The position numbers and the translations under genes were made by a program. Of a DNA stretch of 10,194 bases, positions 1-6,353 are shown piece by piece (the stretch's first letter is position 1; each line of letters begins with the position of its first letter). Below the pieces are notes generated by a model. It was not told the origin of the DNA, searched no databases, and saw only the letters and a program-made list of their open reading frames with translations. Location of the stretch: assembly GCA_015489265.1 (NCBI GenBank), contig WFZY01000057.1:1-10194 (forward strand), written 5' to 3'. Origin of the DNA: Flavobacteriaceae bacterium. GTDB taxonomy: Bacteria > Bacteroidota > Bacteroidia > Flavobacteriales > Flavobacteriaceae.

Positions 1-2072
1 GGTACTAATTCATAACCGTAAAATTCGGATGTAAAGGTACCACGTCCCTGTGTCAATGAACGTAAAGTTGTAGAATACCGGTACATTTCTGCCAGTGGCA
101 CACGGGCTTTGATTTGTTGGTATTTTCCGGCGGTTTCCATACCCATAATGATAGCCCTTCTGCTTTGTAAGTCGGTCATCACACTACCCATCATTTCCTC
201 GGGTACCTTGACGGTAACATCATGAATTGGTTCCAATAATTTGGGATTGGCATCCAAGAAAGCTTGCTTGAAAGCATTGGCACCTGCAATTTTAAACGAA
301 ATATCATTAGAATCAACCGGGTGCATTTTACCGTCATACACAATCACGCGGACATCACGTACCGGTGATTTGGTCAAAGGACCGGCTTCCATCACTTCCA
401 AAATACCTTTTTTAATGGAAGGTAAATACCGGGCATCTATTACCCCACCGACAATAGAATTGATAAAGACCAATTTACCGCCCCAAGGCAAATCGTCTTC
501 TTCCTTACCACGTATAGGAAAACCTTCTGGGTCAGGCATACCTTCGTAATAAGGTTCTATTTTGAGATGTACTTCACCGAATTGTCCGGCACCTCCCGAT
601 TGTTTCTTGTGTCTGTAACTGGACGTTGCAGGACGTTGGATGGTTTCACGGTACGAAATACGTGGCTTGTCAAATTCAGCCTTGATACCGTATTCTTTTT
701 GCAAAATCCAATCGACAATAGCCAAATGTAACTCACCTTGACAAGCCAATATTTGTTGCTTCATCTCTTTGTCATACGTAACGATAACCGTCGGATCTTG
801 ACTGTGGATTTTTTTGAGGGCTTCTTGCAGTTTTTCTTCTTCATTTTTATTATTAGCCCTTACAGCCTTACGGATACGTGGTGGTGGGAATTGAATAGGT
901 TTGAAAGTGATCTTGTGGTCGGGATGATGCAAGGTATCGCTTGTTTCGGTCGTTTTGAGTTTAATAACCGCTCCGATATCACCGGCTACCAATTTTTCAA
1001 CAGGCTCACGTTGTTTACCGTTGATAATATACAATTGTCCTAGATTTTCGATTTCGCCGGTACGGCTATTCTTCAATTTATCTCCGGATTTGACTTCACC
1101 AGATTTGACTTTGAAATAAGTAATTTTACCGACATTGGTTTCATATTTAGTTTTAAATACAAACAATGAGGGGTCAGCATCAGATTTAGGTTCGATAATT
1201 TCGCCTTCCAAACTTTGTTCAGCAGGCATATCCAAAGCTGACGGCGTTACATTGTCTATAAAGCCCATCAAACGGCCACTACCCATATCATTTAATGCGG
1301 AAACAACAAAGACAGGAAACAATTCGAGATTAAGCATACCCTTTTTGATACCTTTTTTCATTTCGTCTTCGTTGAGTGTGCCTTTTTCAAAATACAATTC
1401 CATCAATTCTTCATCGTTTTCTGCGGCTTTTTCTACCAATTCATTGTGAAGTGCTTCCGCTGTTTCTTTAAGTTCATCGGGAATGTCATGTTTTTCAGGT
1501 TTACCACCTTCCGGTCCGAATACATACATCTTCATTTTCAAAACATCTATAATAGCTTGACGACCATCAGGCATTACGTGTGGAAATTGGATTTTGACGA
1601 CGTTTTTTCCGGCTAATTCGACAATGCTGTTAAAAGCTTCGTCATATTTAGCGCCGGGATGGTCTATCTGGTTGATCACAAAAACCGTCGGGCGGTGAAA
1701 ACGTCCGATGTAATTCCAAATAATTTCCGTTCCGACTTCCGCACCGTGTTGGGCGTTGATAACCATCAAAGCCGTTTCGGAAACCCGCATGGCAGAAATG
1801 ATTTCACCGATAAAATCGTCCAGTCCCGGTGTATCAATAATATTTATTTTGTAATTACGCCATTCGGTATGCAAAGGCGTGGCAAAAATAGAAGTTTGCC
1901 GTTCTTTTTCTATATCGGTAAAGTCTGAAACCGTATTTTTTCCTTCGGTCGTACCACGTCTGTTGATCAATCCGGCTTCAAATAACATGGTTTCGGCAAG
2001 CGTGGTCTTGCCGCTACCGTGGGCGCCAACAAACGCCACGTTTTTAATGTGTTTGTCATCATAAATTTTCAT
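1..2072 (-). CDS. Elongation factor G paralogue (EF-G2-like), C-terminus beyond window
   Basis: Ribosome-associated translational GTPase fold, open from ATG at 2072 to the window edge (about 690 residues read; EF-G is usually about 700, so only the last few are missing). Seen: P-loop GAHGSGKT (residues 16-23), switch I ERQTSI (57-62), G3 DTPGLDDF (80-87), G4 NQID (134-137), domain II from about residue 299 (DPSLFVFKTK), domain III from about 395, domain IV from about 469 (KPRISYRET, then HKKQSGGAGQFGEV) with tip loop HPVD at 584-587, then domain V. Canonical EF-G has AHIDAGKT, DTPGHVDF and NKMD; here the catalytic His is Leu84 and the G4 Lys is Gln135. That places it with EF-G paralogues, not the housekeeping fusA. 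From memory, a Bacteroides EF-G paralogue (EF-G2) translocates without GTP hydrolysis; equating the two is inference. A weak -7-like box (TATATTTA) lies at 2100-2107. Family call is secure, physiological role is not. Confidence 0.93.
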   Translation of the reverse strand, partial: MKIYDDKHIKNVAFVGAHGSGKTTLAETMLFEAGLINRRGTTEGKNTVSDFTDIEKERQTSIFATPLHTEWRNYKINIIDTPGLDDFIGEIISAMRVSETALMVINAQHGAEVGTEIIWNYIGRFHRPTVFVINQIDHPGAKYDEAFNSIVELAGKNVVKIQFPHVMPDGRQAIIDVLKMKMYVFGPEGGKPEKHDIPDELKETAEALHNELVEKAAENDEELMELYFEKGTLNEDEMKKGIKKGMLNLELFPVFVVSALNDMGSGRLMGFIDNVTPSALDMPAEQSLEGEIIEPKSDADPSLFVFKTKYETNVGKITYFKVKSGEVKSGDKLKNSRTGEIENLGQLYIINGKQREPVEKLVAGDIGAVIKLKTTETSDTLHHPDHKITFKPIQFPPPRIRKAVRANNKNEEEKLQEALKKIHSQDPTVIVTYDKEMKQQILACQGELHLAIVDWILQKEYGIKAEFDKPRISYRETIQRPATSSYRHKKQSGGAGQFGEVHLKIEPYYEGMPDPEGFPIRGKEEDDLPWGGKLVFINSIVGGVIDARYLPSIKKGILEVMEAGPLTKSPVRDVRVIVYDGKMHPVDSNDISFKIAGANAFKQAFLDANPKLLEPIHDVTVKVPEEMMGSVMTDLQSRRAIIMGMETAGKYQQIKARVPLAEMYRYSTTLRSLTQGRGTFTSEFYGYELV

Positions 2073-2137
2073 AGTTGTAGGGTTTTTAAAAATTGACTAT
2101 AAATATAATAAAAATTCTGAAAAAAAAACTGACGGAT

Positions 2138-2166
2138 ATAAAAAAAGCCGGAGATTTACTCCGGCT
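2138..2166 (-). terminator. Rho-independent terminator of mdh
   Basis: Perfect 8-bp stem AGCCGGAG/CTCCGGCT (2146-2153 with 2159-2166), 5-nt loop (2154-2158). On the minus strand it is followed by seven T (2146-2140). It starts 27 nt past the mdh stop and lies upstream of the EF-G paralogue, so the two minus-strand genes are probably separate transcription units. Confidence 0.85.
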
Positions 2167-2192
2167 GATATTAATTTGATGAAAAATTGAGA

Positions 2193-3134
2193 TTAAAACA
2201 ATTTTAAATCGTCTAAAACTTTCATGACGGATTTAACATGATTGGCAGAAATTTCCATTAATTTCATTTCTTCCGGTTCGAGTTTTAAATCGATGATTTC
2301 TTCAACACCGTTGTAACCGAGTTTAACCGGAACGCCAAGTGCAACATCGTGTTGTCCGTATTCGCCGTCGAGCATGACACAAACGGGTAAAACGCGATGT
2401 GAATTTAAAATAACAGCTTCGACCATTTCGGCAGCTGCAGCACCGGGGGCGTACCAAGCAGAAGTACCGAGCAATTTAACAATTTCGCCACCGCCTTTTT
2501 TGGTACGTTCTACCAATCTGTTGATGGTTTCGGCATCCATTAATTCGGGTAAAGGAATACCCGACACACTGGTCAAACGCGGTAACGGTACCATAGTATC
2601 GCCATGTCCACCCATTAACATAGCATTGACATCTTTAGGTGATACATTGAGTTCTTCAGCGATAAAAGCTTCAAATCTTGCGGTGTCTAATACCCCTGCC
2701 ATACCAAATACTTGAGTGCGTGGTAAACCGGTTGCCAGAAATGCCGTATAAGTCATAACATCTAAAGGATTGGCTACGATGATAAATTTAGCATTCGGCG
2801 AATATTCATACGCTTTTTGCGAAACTTCTTTCATGATTTTGGCATTGATACCGATTAAATCGTCACGGCTCATACCCGGTTTTCTAGGAACACCCGATGT
2901 GATGACAACGACATCGGAATCAGCTGTTTTGGCATAGTCATCGGTATAACCTTTGACTTTAGTATCAAAGTAATTGATATGTGATGATTCCCAAATATCT
3001 AAAGCTTTGCCTTCGGCAAAATTGGGTTTGATGTCGATAAGTACGACTTCGTTGACAATATTTTTTCGTGCCGTAACTTCGGCTACTGTAGCGCCTACAT
3101 TTCCGGCACCAATGATGGTTACTTTTTTATTCAT
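2193..3134 (-). CDS. mdh: Malate dehydrogenase (NAD-dependent, LDH-like type)
   Basis: Interconverts malate and oxaloacetate with NAD in the cytosolic TCA cycle. The 313-residue protein is full length for the family. Rossmann motif GAGNVGAT at 9-16, with Asp34 ending beta-2 (NAD preference). The active-site loop GVPRKPGMSR (81-90) has Arg84 at the position where lactate dehydrogenases carry Gln, which selects the dicarboxylate, plus substrate Arg90. Asp150 and Arg153 (VLDTAR) and His177 (GGHGD) complete the catalytic set. ATG at 3134 lies directly before the nucleotide-binding strand, and no Shine-Dalgarno is visible, as is normal in Bacteroidota. It has its own terminator, and a candidate promoter lies 28 nt upstream. 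Nothing is unusual; this is a conserved housekeeping gene. Confidence 0.97.
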   Translation of the reverse strand: MNKKVTIIGAGNVGATVAEVTARKNIVNEVVLIDIKPNFAEGKALDIWESSHINYFDTKVKGYTDDYAKTADSDVVVITSGVPRKPGMSRDDLIGINAKIMKEVSQKAYEYSPNAKFIIVANPLDVMTYTAFLATGLPRTQVFGMAGVLDTARFEAFIAEELNVSPKDVNAMLMGGHGDTMVPLPRLTSVSGIPLPELMDAETINRLVERTKKGGGEIVKLLGTSAWYAPGAAAAEMVEAVILNSHRVLPVCVMLDGEYGQHDVALGVPVKLGYNGVEEIIDLKLEPEEMKLMEISANHVKSVMKVLDDLKLF

Positions 3135-3161
3135 AATGAGATTATTTTATAATTATTGCTT

Positions 3162-3169
3162 CAAATTTA
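3162..3169 (-). promoter_or_regulatory. Candidate -7 promoter box for mdh
   Basis: Reads TAAATTTG on the minus strand, an exact match to the Bacteroidota -7 consensus TAnnTTTG. It ends 27 nt before the mdh ATG. No convincing -33 TTTG is seen at the expected distance, so this is a one-element prediction. Confidence 0.4.
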
Positions 3170-3280
3170 AGCAAAACGACAGAAATATTTTATGATATTG
3201 TACATTATTTTTAAAATTTTAATGACAAGTGGTAAGCTGTAGGTGCATACTGTTGGTAGCAGTAAAATACCATATAATCT

Positions 3281-3314
3281 ATTAAAGCCCGAATAGGTGA
3301 AATTATTATAGAAA
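3281..3314. repeat. Decayed short intergenic repeat (CCCGAA/AGG type)
   Basis: The stretch around ATTAAAGCCCGAATAGGTGA, followed by AATTATTATAGAAA, looks like a degraded copy of the short AGCCC-GAA-GGG repeats ending in ATTATTATAGAAA that I remember from Bacteroidota intergenic regions. The recognition is from memory and there is no second intact copy in the window. The rest of 3135-3360 is AT-rich, with no gene that I can support. Confidence 0.3.
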
Positions 3315-3361
3315 AACATTCAAATCATTTTATATTATTACCGAATATCATTATATACACT

Positions 3362-3683
3362 GCCGTTCGCCCCGCGTTAGGGATAGTAGCGTAAGTGTCA
3401 AGTCAAATGCATTTTTACCATACCAAGCATTCGTTCTTTTTGCCGATAACTGCATTAATATCTTTAACCATAGCTACGGCTATGCTAAAATTTATTGGCT
3501 TTGTTCTCGACAAAAATAACTTCAACTTTTATGATATAATACAATTGACTTGACACTAGCCCACCGCTGTGGTGCCTGATTGTTTTACGACGGGTGGCGG
3601 CGACCGCAGGAAGCCCCCGCACCGCCGCTAAAACAACAGTGCAGCACAAGGTGGCTATAAGCGGATAGCCCGCCCGAACGCCC
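3362..3683. repeat. GC-rich structured intergenic element (flavobacterial dispersed-repeat type), split by a palindromic insert
   Basis: The ends share inverted CGTTCG/CGAACG (about 3365-3370 and 3674-3679). They also share an internal GGATAG next to AGCG on both sides (GGATAGTAGCG at 3381-3391, AGCGGATAGC at 3660-3669). The right part (about 3559-3654) is far richer in GC than its surroundings and folds back on itself: CCACC with GGTGG, TGTGGTGC with GCAGCACA (one mismatch), GTTTTA with TAAAAC, and a GC-rich top. I recall similar GGATAG...AGCGGATAGC elements scattered in flavobacterial genomes. It could be a REP-type repeat or encode a structured RNA. No protein-coding frame is convincing. 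The 164-bp palindromic element sits inside it. Confidence 0.5.
3394..3557. mobile_element. MITE-like element: 164 bp, palindromic along its whole length, 13-bp terminal inverted repeats
   Basis: Perfect 13-bp terminal inverted repeats: AGTGTCAAGTCAA at 3394-3406 and TTGACTTGACACT at 3545-3557. The interior is also an imperfect palindrome around the same centre. The 18-nt arm 3433-3450 matches the reverse complement of 3503-3520 at 15 of 18 positions. The tip is CATAGC-TACG-GCTATG (3469-3484). It has no ORF, so it would need a transposase supplied elsewhere. Flanks read gcgTA and AGccc; a TA duplication is possible only if the element ends are placed asymmetrically, so no clear target-site duplication is shown. 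It could instead be the variable apical arm of the surrounding repeat. Confidence 0.6.
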
Positions 3684-3693
3684 TTTTTGATTT

Positions 3694-3741
3694 CAGATTT
3701 CAGATACGGTCACTGAGTTTGTCGAGGTGCAGATTTCAGAT
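3694..3741. repeat. 12-bp direct repeats flanking a 24-nt short repeat
   Basis: CAGATTTCAGAT occurs at 3694-3705 and again at 3730-3741. Between them lies a 24-nt segment containing GGTCACTGAG and GTCGAGGTG, which matches in character the widespread CACTGAG...GTCGAAGTG repeat seen in many Bacteroidota intergenic regions (from memory). The arrangement looks like a short repeat inserted with duplication of its target, or into a local ATTTCAG tandem. It lies 67 nt upstream of the DUF1858 gene. Confidence 0.5.
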
Positions 3742-3807
3742 TTATGAGAATTGTAAAATGTTTTTTGAAAAATATTCCGTATTTTTACAGCACAAAAATT
3801 GAACGCT

Positions 3808-4086
3808 ATGGAAATAGAAAAAGATATGACTATAGAGGATTTGGTAGAGGATTATCCGTTTGCCGAAGAGTTTTTGCGGGTCAAAGGTATTAAATGTATT
3901 CGTTGTGGCGAGCCGATTTGGGGAACGATAGAGGATGCCTGCAAGGAAAAGGGCTTTTCGGATGTGGAAATTGACCAAATTATAGTGGAACTAAATCAAG
4001 AATTAGAACAAAATAAAAACCAAAATAATGAGCAAAACAATCAACATACAAGACGTATTGAAACGTCTCGGCTTAAAAGAGATTAA
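3808..4086 (+). CDS. Small DUF1858-domain cysteine protein
   Basis: 92 residues from ATG at 3808 (MEIEKDMTIEDLVEDYP); an upstream in-frame TTG at 3799 is less likely. Residues 1-62 fit a DUF1858 / ScdA-N-like domain: TIEDLVEDYPFAEEFL, then KGIKCIRCGEPIWGT with Cys30 and Cys33, a third Cys at 45, and a predicted helix ending near 66. In other proteins the domain accompanies iron-sulfur or redox partners, but its biochemical role is unsettled; a metal or redox role here is inference. The tail from about residue 67 (rich in Gln and Asn, then HTRRIETSRLKRD) is read through the first 59 nt of the downstream aldehyde dehydrogenase in another frame, so it is unlikely to be conserved. Soluble and cytoplasmic, with no signal peptide. 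Probably co-transcribed and translationally coupled to the next gene. Confidence 0.82.
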   Translation: MEIEKDMTIEDLVEDYPFAEEFLRVKGIKCIRCGEPIWGTIEDACKEKGFSDVEIDQIIVELNQELEQNKNQNNEQNNQHTRRIETSRLKRD

Positions 4087-5587
4087 CGAAGGGGTGACCA
4101 CAGGTACACAGTGGTTTGATACCGAGGGAAAAATAAATAATTCGTATTCGCCTGTGGACGGGTCGCTGATAGCTTCTGTGAAAACAGCTACGCTTGACGA
4201 TTATGAAAAAGTGATGCAAACGGCTCAAAAGGCCTTTGAAGAGTGGCGTATGACACCGGCACCCGTGCGTGCTGAAGTAGTGCGTCAAATCGGTAATGCT
4301 TTGCGCGATGCCAAAGAAGATTTGGGTGCCTTGGTAACCTATGAAATGGGTAAAATATATGTAGAAGGACTAGGCGAAGTGCAAGAAATGATAGATATTT
4401 GTGATTTTGCAGTGGGTCAAGCGCGTACGATGAACGGGTTTAACTTACAATCTGAACGCCCGATGCACCGCTTGATGGAACAATATCAACCGCTTGGTAT
4501 TGTGGGTATTATCTCATCATTTAACTTCCCTGTAGCCGTATGGATGTGGAATACCGCTTTGGCTATTACCGCCGGTGATGTGGTGGTTTGGAAACCTTCG
4601 TCAAAAACACCATTGACGGCTATTGCTTCGCACAAAATCATTGAAAAAGTATTGCGCGATAACAATGTACCGGAAGGTGTGTTTAACTTGATTATCGGGC
4701 GTTCATCTGTAATGGGTGACAACTTCTTAGATGATAAACGCGTGCGTTTGATGTCGATGACCGGTTCTACGGCTGTCGGTAAACGTGTGGGTGAGCGTGT
4801 CGGTAAACGTTTGGGTAAAACCATTTTGGAATTGGGCGGTAACAATGCGGTTATCGTGACGCCCAAAGCTAACCTGAATATGGCTTTGATGTCAACGGTA
4901 TTTGGTACGGTTGGAACAGCCGGACAACGTTGTACTTCGACTCGTCGCATCATCTTACACGAAGATATTTATGATGACTTTAAAAATAAAATGGTTGATG
5001 CGTACAAAAAAATTAAAGAAAAAATCGGTAATCCGTTAGATCCGGAAGTATTGGTTGGACCTTTGCACGATATTCACGCGGTTAACCAATTTAAATATGC
5101 CATAGAGCAAGTACAAAAGGAAGGCGGTAAAATGATTTTCGGTGGCGAAATACTCGAGGGACCCGGATTTGAAACCGGTACTTATGTAGTGCCTGCTATT
5201 GCCGAAGCGGAAAACCATTTTGATATTGTTCAAGAAGAAACCTTTGCACCTATTGTGTATTTGATTAAATACAGTGGCGATGTTGAAAATGCTATTGCTA
5301 TTAATAACGATGTGCCGCAAGGTTTGTCATCAGCTATCTTTACACAAGATATGCAAGAAGCTGAGAAATTCTATTCGGCTATGGGTTCCGATTGTGGTAT
5401 TGCCAATGTCAATGCCGGAACATCAGGTGCCGAAATTGGTGGCGCTTTTGGTGGTGAAAAAGATACCGGTGGCGGACGTGAATCCGGCTCTGATGCTTGG
5501 AAAGCTTATATGCGCCGTCAAACTACTACGGTGAATTTCAGCTCAGACTTACCTTTGGCACAAGGTATCAAATTTGATTTGGATTAG
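4028..5587 (+). CDS. amaB: ALDH7-family aldehyde dehydrogenase (probable aminoadipate-semialdehyde / piperideine-6-carboxylate dehydrogenase)
   Basis: 519 residues, the usual ALDH7 size. NAD(P)-dependent oxidation of an aldehyde to an acid, in this family typically alpha-aminoadipate semialdehyde in lysine or pipecolate breakdown. Visible: oxyanion Asn166 (SSFNFP), cofactor-binding Lys189 (WKPSS), MTGSTAVG at 244-251, general base Glu268 (LELGG), nucleophile Cys302 (GQRCTS). Two residues expected to grip the aminoadipate carboxylate in ALDH7A1 have counterparts in Glu120 (GEVQE) and Arg301. The C-terminal stretch IGGAFGGEKDTGGGRESGSD is ALDH7-like. The ATG at 4028 is preferred because family members begin shortly before the KEINEG segment; it lies inside the DUF1858 gene (59-nt overlap). 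A strong terminator follows. Lysine catabolism as the pathway is inference because no other pathway gene is present. Confidence 0.92.
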   Translation: MSKTINIQDVLKRLGLKEINEGVTTGTQWFDTEGKINNSYSPVDGSLIASVKTATLDDYEKVMQTAQKAFEEWRMTPAPVRAEVVRQIGNALRDAKEDLGALVTYEMGKIYVEGLGEVQEMIDICDFAVGQARTMNGFNLQSERPMHRLMEQYQPLGIVGIISSFNFPVAVWMWNTALAITAGDVVVWKPSSKTPLTAIASHKIIEKVLRDNNVPEGVFNLIIGRSSVMGDNFLDDKRVRLMSMTGSTAVGKRVGERVGKRLGKTILELGGNNAVIVTPKANLNMALMSTVFGTVGTAGQRCTSTRRIILHEDIYDDFKNKMVDAYKKIKEKIGNPLDPEVLVGPLHDIHAVNQFKYAIEQVQKEGGKMIFGGEILEGPGFETGTYVVPAIAEAENHFDIVQEETFAPIVYLIKYSGDVENAIAINNDVPQGLSSAIFTQDMQEAEKFYSAMGSDCGIANVNAGTSGAEIGGAFGGEKDTGGGRESGSDAWKAYMRRQTTTVNFSSDLPLAQGIKFDLD

Positions 5588-5617
5588 TTCCGATTAATCA
5601 AAATAAACTCAATGATT

Positions 5618-5644
5618 AAAGCCGGCGTTGTTGCCGGCTTTTTT
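5618..5644 (+). terminator. Rho-independent terminator after the ALDH7 gene
   Basis: Perfect 8-bp stem AAGCCGGC/GCCGGCTT (5619-5626 with 5633-5640) with loop GTTGTT, running into six T (5639-5644). It starts 31 nt after the ALDH7 stop. Confidence 0.88.
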
Positions 5645-5652
5645 ATGCTTTT

Positions 5653-5683
5653 GACCTAGTAGGTTTTTAAAACCTTCTAGGTC
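5653..5683. repeat. 31-bp near-perfect palindrome, possible second terminator or dispersed repeat
   Basis: Arms GACCTAG-T-AGGTTTT and AAAACCT-T-CTAGGTC around a single central T; the only unpaired positions are the T-T opposition and the centre. Four T follow (5684-5687). It sits 8 nt past the ALDH7 terminator. Similar CCTAG-AGGTTTT palindromes occur as dispersed repeats in Bacteroidota (from memory). It could be a backup terminator or a mobile palindrome that landed behind the gene. Confidence 0.6.
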
Positions 5684-5749
5684 TTTTAAGTATTTAATTA
5701 TCAGTAAATTGTCATTTCTAACATAAGTAGAAATCTTTAATTTATAAAT

Positions 5750-5830
5750 ATAATAATGTCGCTCCTACGGCACTCAATGGATTCTTTTATTGTTCATTAC
5801 AAACGTACGCCCCTATAGTGATCATGAATG
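5750..5830. repeat. Two decayed copies of a CGCCCCTA-type short repeat in an otherwise empty intergenic stretch
   Basis: GTCGCTCCTACGGCACTCA (about 5758-5776) and GTACGCCCCTATAGTGATCA (about 5805-5824) align with each other along their length. They look like degraded forms of a CGCCCCTACGGGGCT palindromic repeat that I remember from Bacteroidota intergenic regions. The remainder of 5684-5896 is AT-rich, and I see no gene or RNA in it. Confidence 0.3.
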
Positions 5831-5896
5831 AGTGGTATTAAACTTAGGGATAAAATGTTTTTTTAATTAGATAAGTTTTAATCAAATTTTTGTTTA

Positions 5897-5904
5897 TAAT
5901 TTTG
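5897..5904 (+). promoter_or_regulatory. Candidate -7 promoter box for the DUF486 gene
   Basis: TAATTTTG matches the Bacteroidota -7 consensus TAnnTTTG exactly and ends 20 nt before the ATG at 5925. The upstream -33 element is only weakly T-rich. Probably drives the 5925-8316 gene group. Confidence 0.5.
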
Positions 5905-5924
5905 CAAAAAAACACTAAACTCTC

Positions 5925-6299
5925 ATGAAACATAAAGCTTTAATGACCATTGGATTACTGATTTTGTCCAATACTTTTATGACTATAGCATGGTACGGAC
6001 ATTTAAAGTTTTCGGAATGGAAATGGTTTCAAAAATTACCTTTAATCACTATTATACTGGTAAGCTGGGGCATTGCTTTATTTGAATATCTGTTTCAGGT
6101 TCCAGCCAATAGAATTGGTTTTGATGAAAACGGCGGTCCATTTTCATTAGTCCAACTCAAAGTAATTCAAGAAGTTATCACCCTTATCATTTTTTCTGTT
6201 TTTACCATTCTGGTTTTTAAAAATGAAAGTATTAAATGGAATCATATCCTTGCATTTATTTTCCTTATCTTAGCAGTCTATTTTTTGTTTAAAAAGTAA
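5925..6299 (+). CDS. DUF486 / DMT-like small integral membrane protein
   Basis: 124 residues with four hydrophobic segments (about 5-25, 38-58, 82-100 and 104-122), consistent with a four-helix inner-membrane protein. Family features seen: SNTFMTIAWYGHLKF near the N-terminus, VSWGIALFEYLFQVPANRIG at about 46-65, and FSLVQLKVIQEVITL at about 74-88. These are the conserved core of DUF486, which is grouped with the drug/metabolite transporter superfamily (small multidrug-resistance-sized members). No substrate is known for this family, so I do not assign one. ATG at 5925 is supported by the promoter-like box 20 nt upstream and by the family N-terminus. The following gene starts 54 nt downstream, so a shared transcript is possible. 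Confidence 0.88.
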   Translation: MKHKALMTIGLLILSNTFMTIAWYGHLKFSEWKWFQKLPLITIILVSWGIALFEYLFQVPANRIGFDENGGPFSLVQLKVIQEVITLIIFSVFTILVFKNESIKWNHILAFIFLILAVYFLFKK

Positions 6300-6353
6300 T
6301 TTTAAAGAAAAAAAATAGTCTTGTTTTTAGTTTAAATTCTTAAACAATTTCAT

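Noticed and set aside
241..1928. Several plus-strand open frames of 61-104 codons over the EF-G gene.
   Set aside because: All lie antisense to a continuous, fully motif-supported EF-G frame.
2374..2715. 113-codon plus-strand open frame inside mdh.
   Set aside because: Antisense shadow of a clear malate dehydrogenase; low-complexity translation with no recognisable motif.
3372..3683. Integron attC-like site, because GCGTTAGG resembles the attC core and the region is palindromic.
   Set aside because: The GTTAGGG does not match GTTRRRY at its last base. The GAAC-containing partner is at the other end in the wrong order. No integrase or cassette genes are present.
3799..3807. Extending the DUF1858 protein three residues upstream to the TTG at 3799.
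   Set aside because: The ATG at 3808 starts directly before the conserved helix; a TTG start giving only three more residues has no support.
4486..4953. 155-codon minus-strand open frame inside the ALDH7 gene.
   Set aside because: Antisense to conserved catalytic regions of the dehydrogenase; no motif, signal peptide or promoter.
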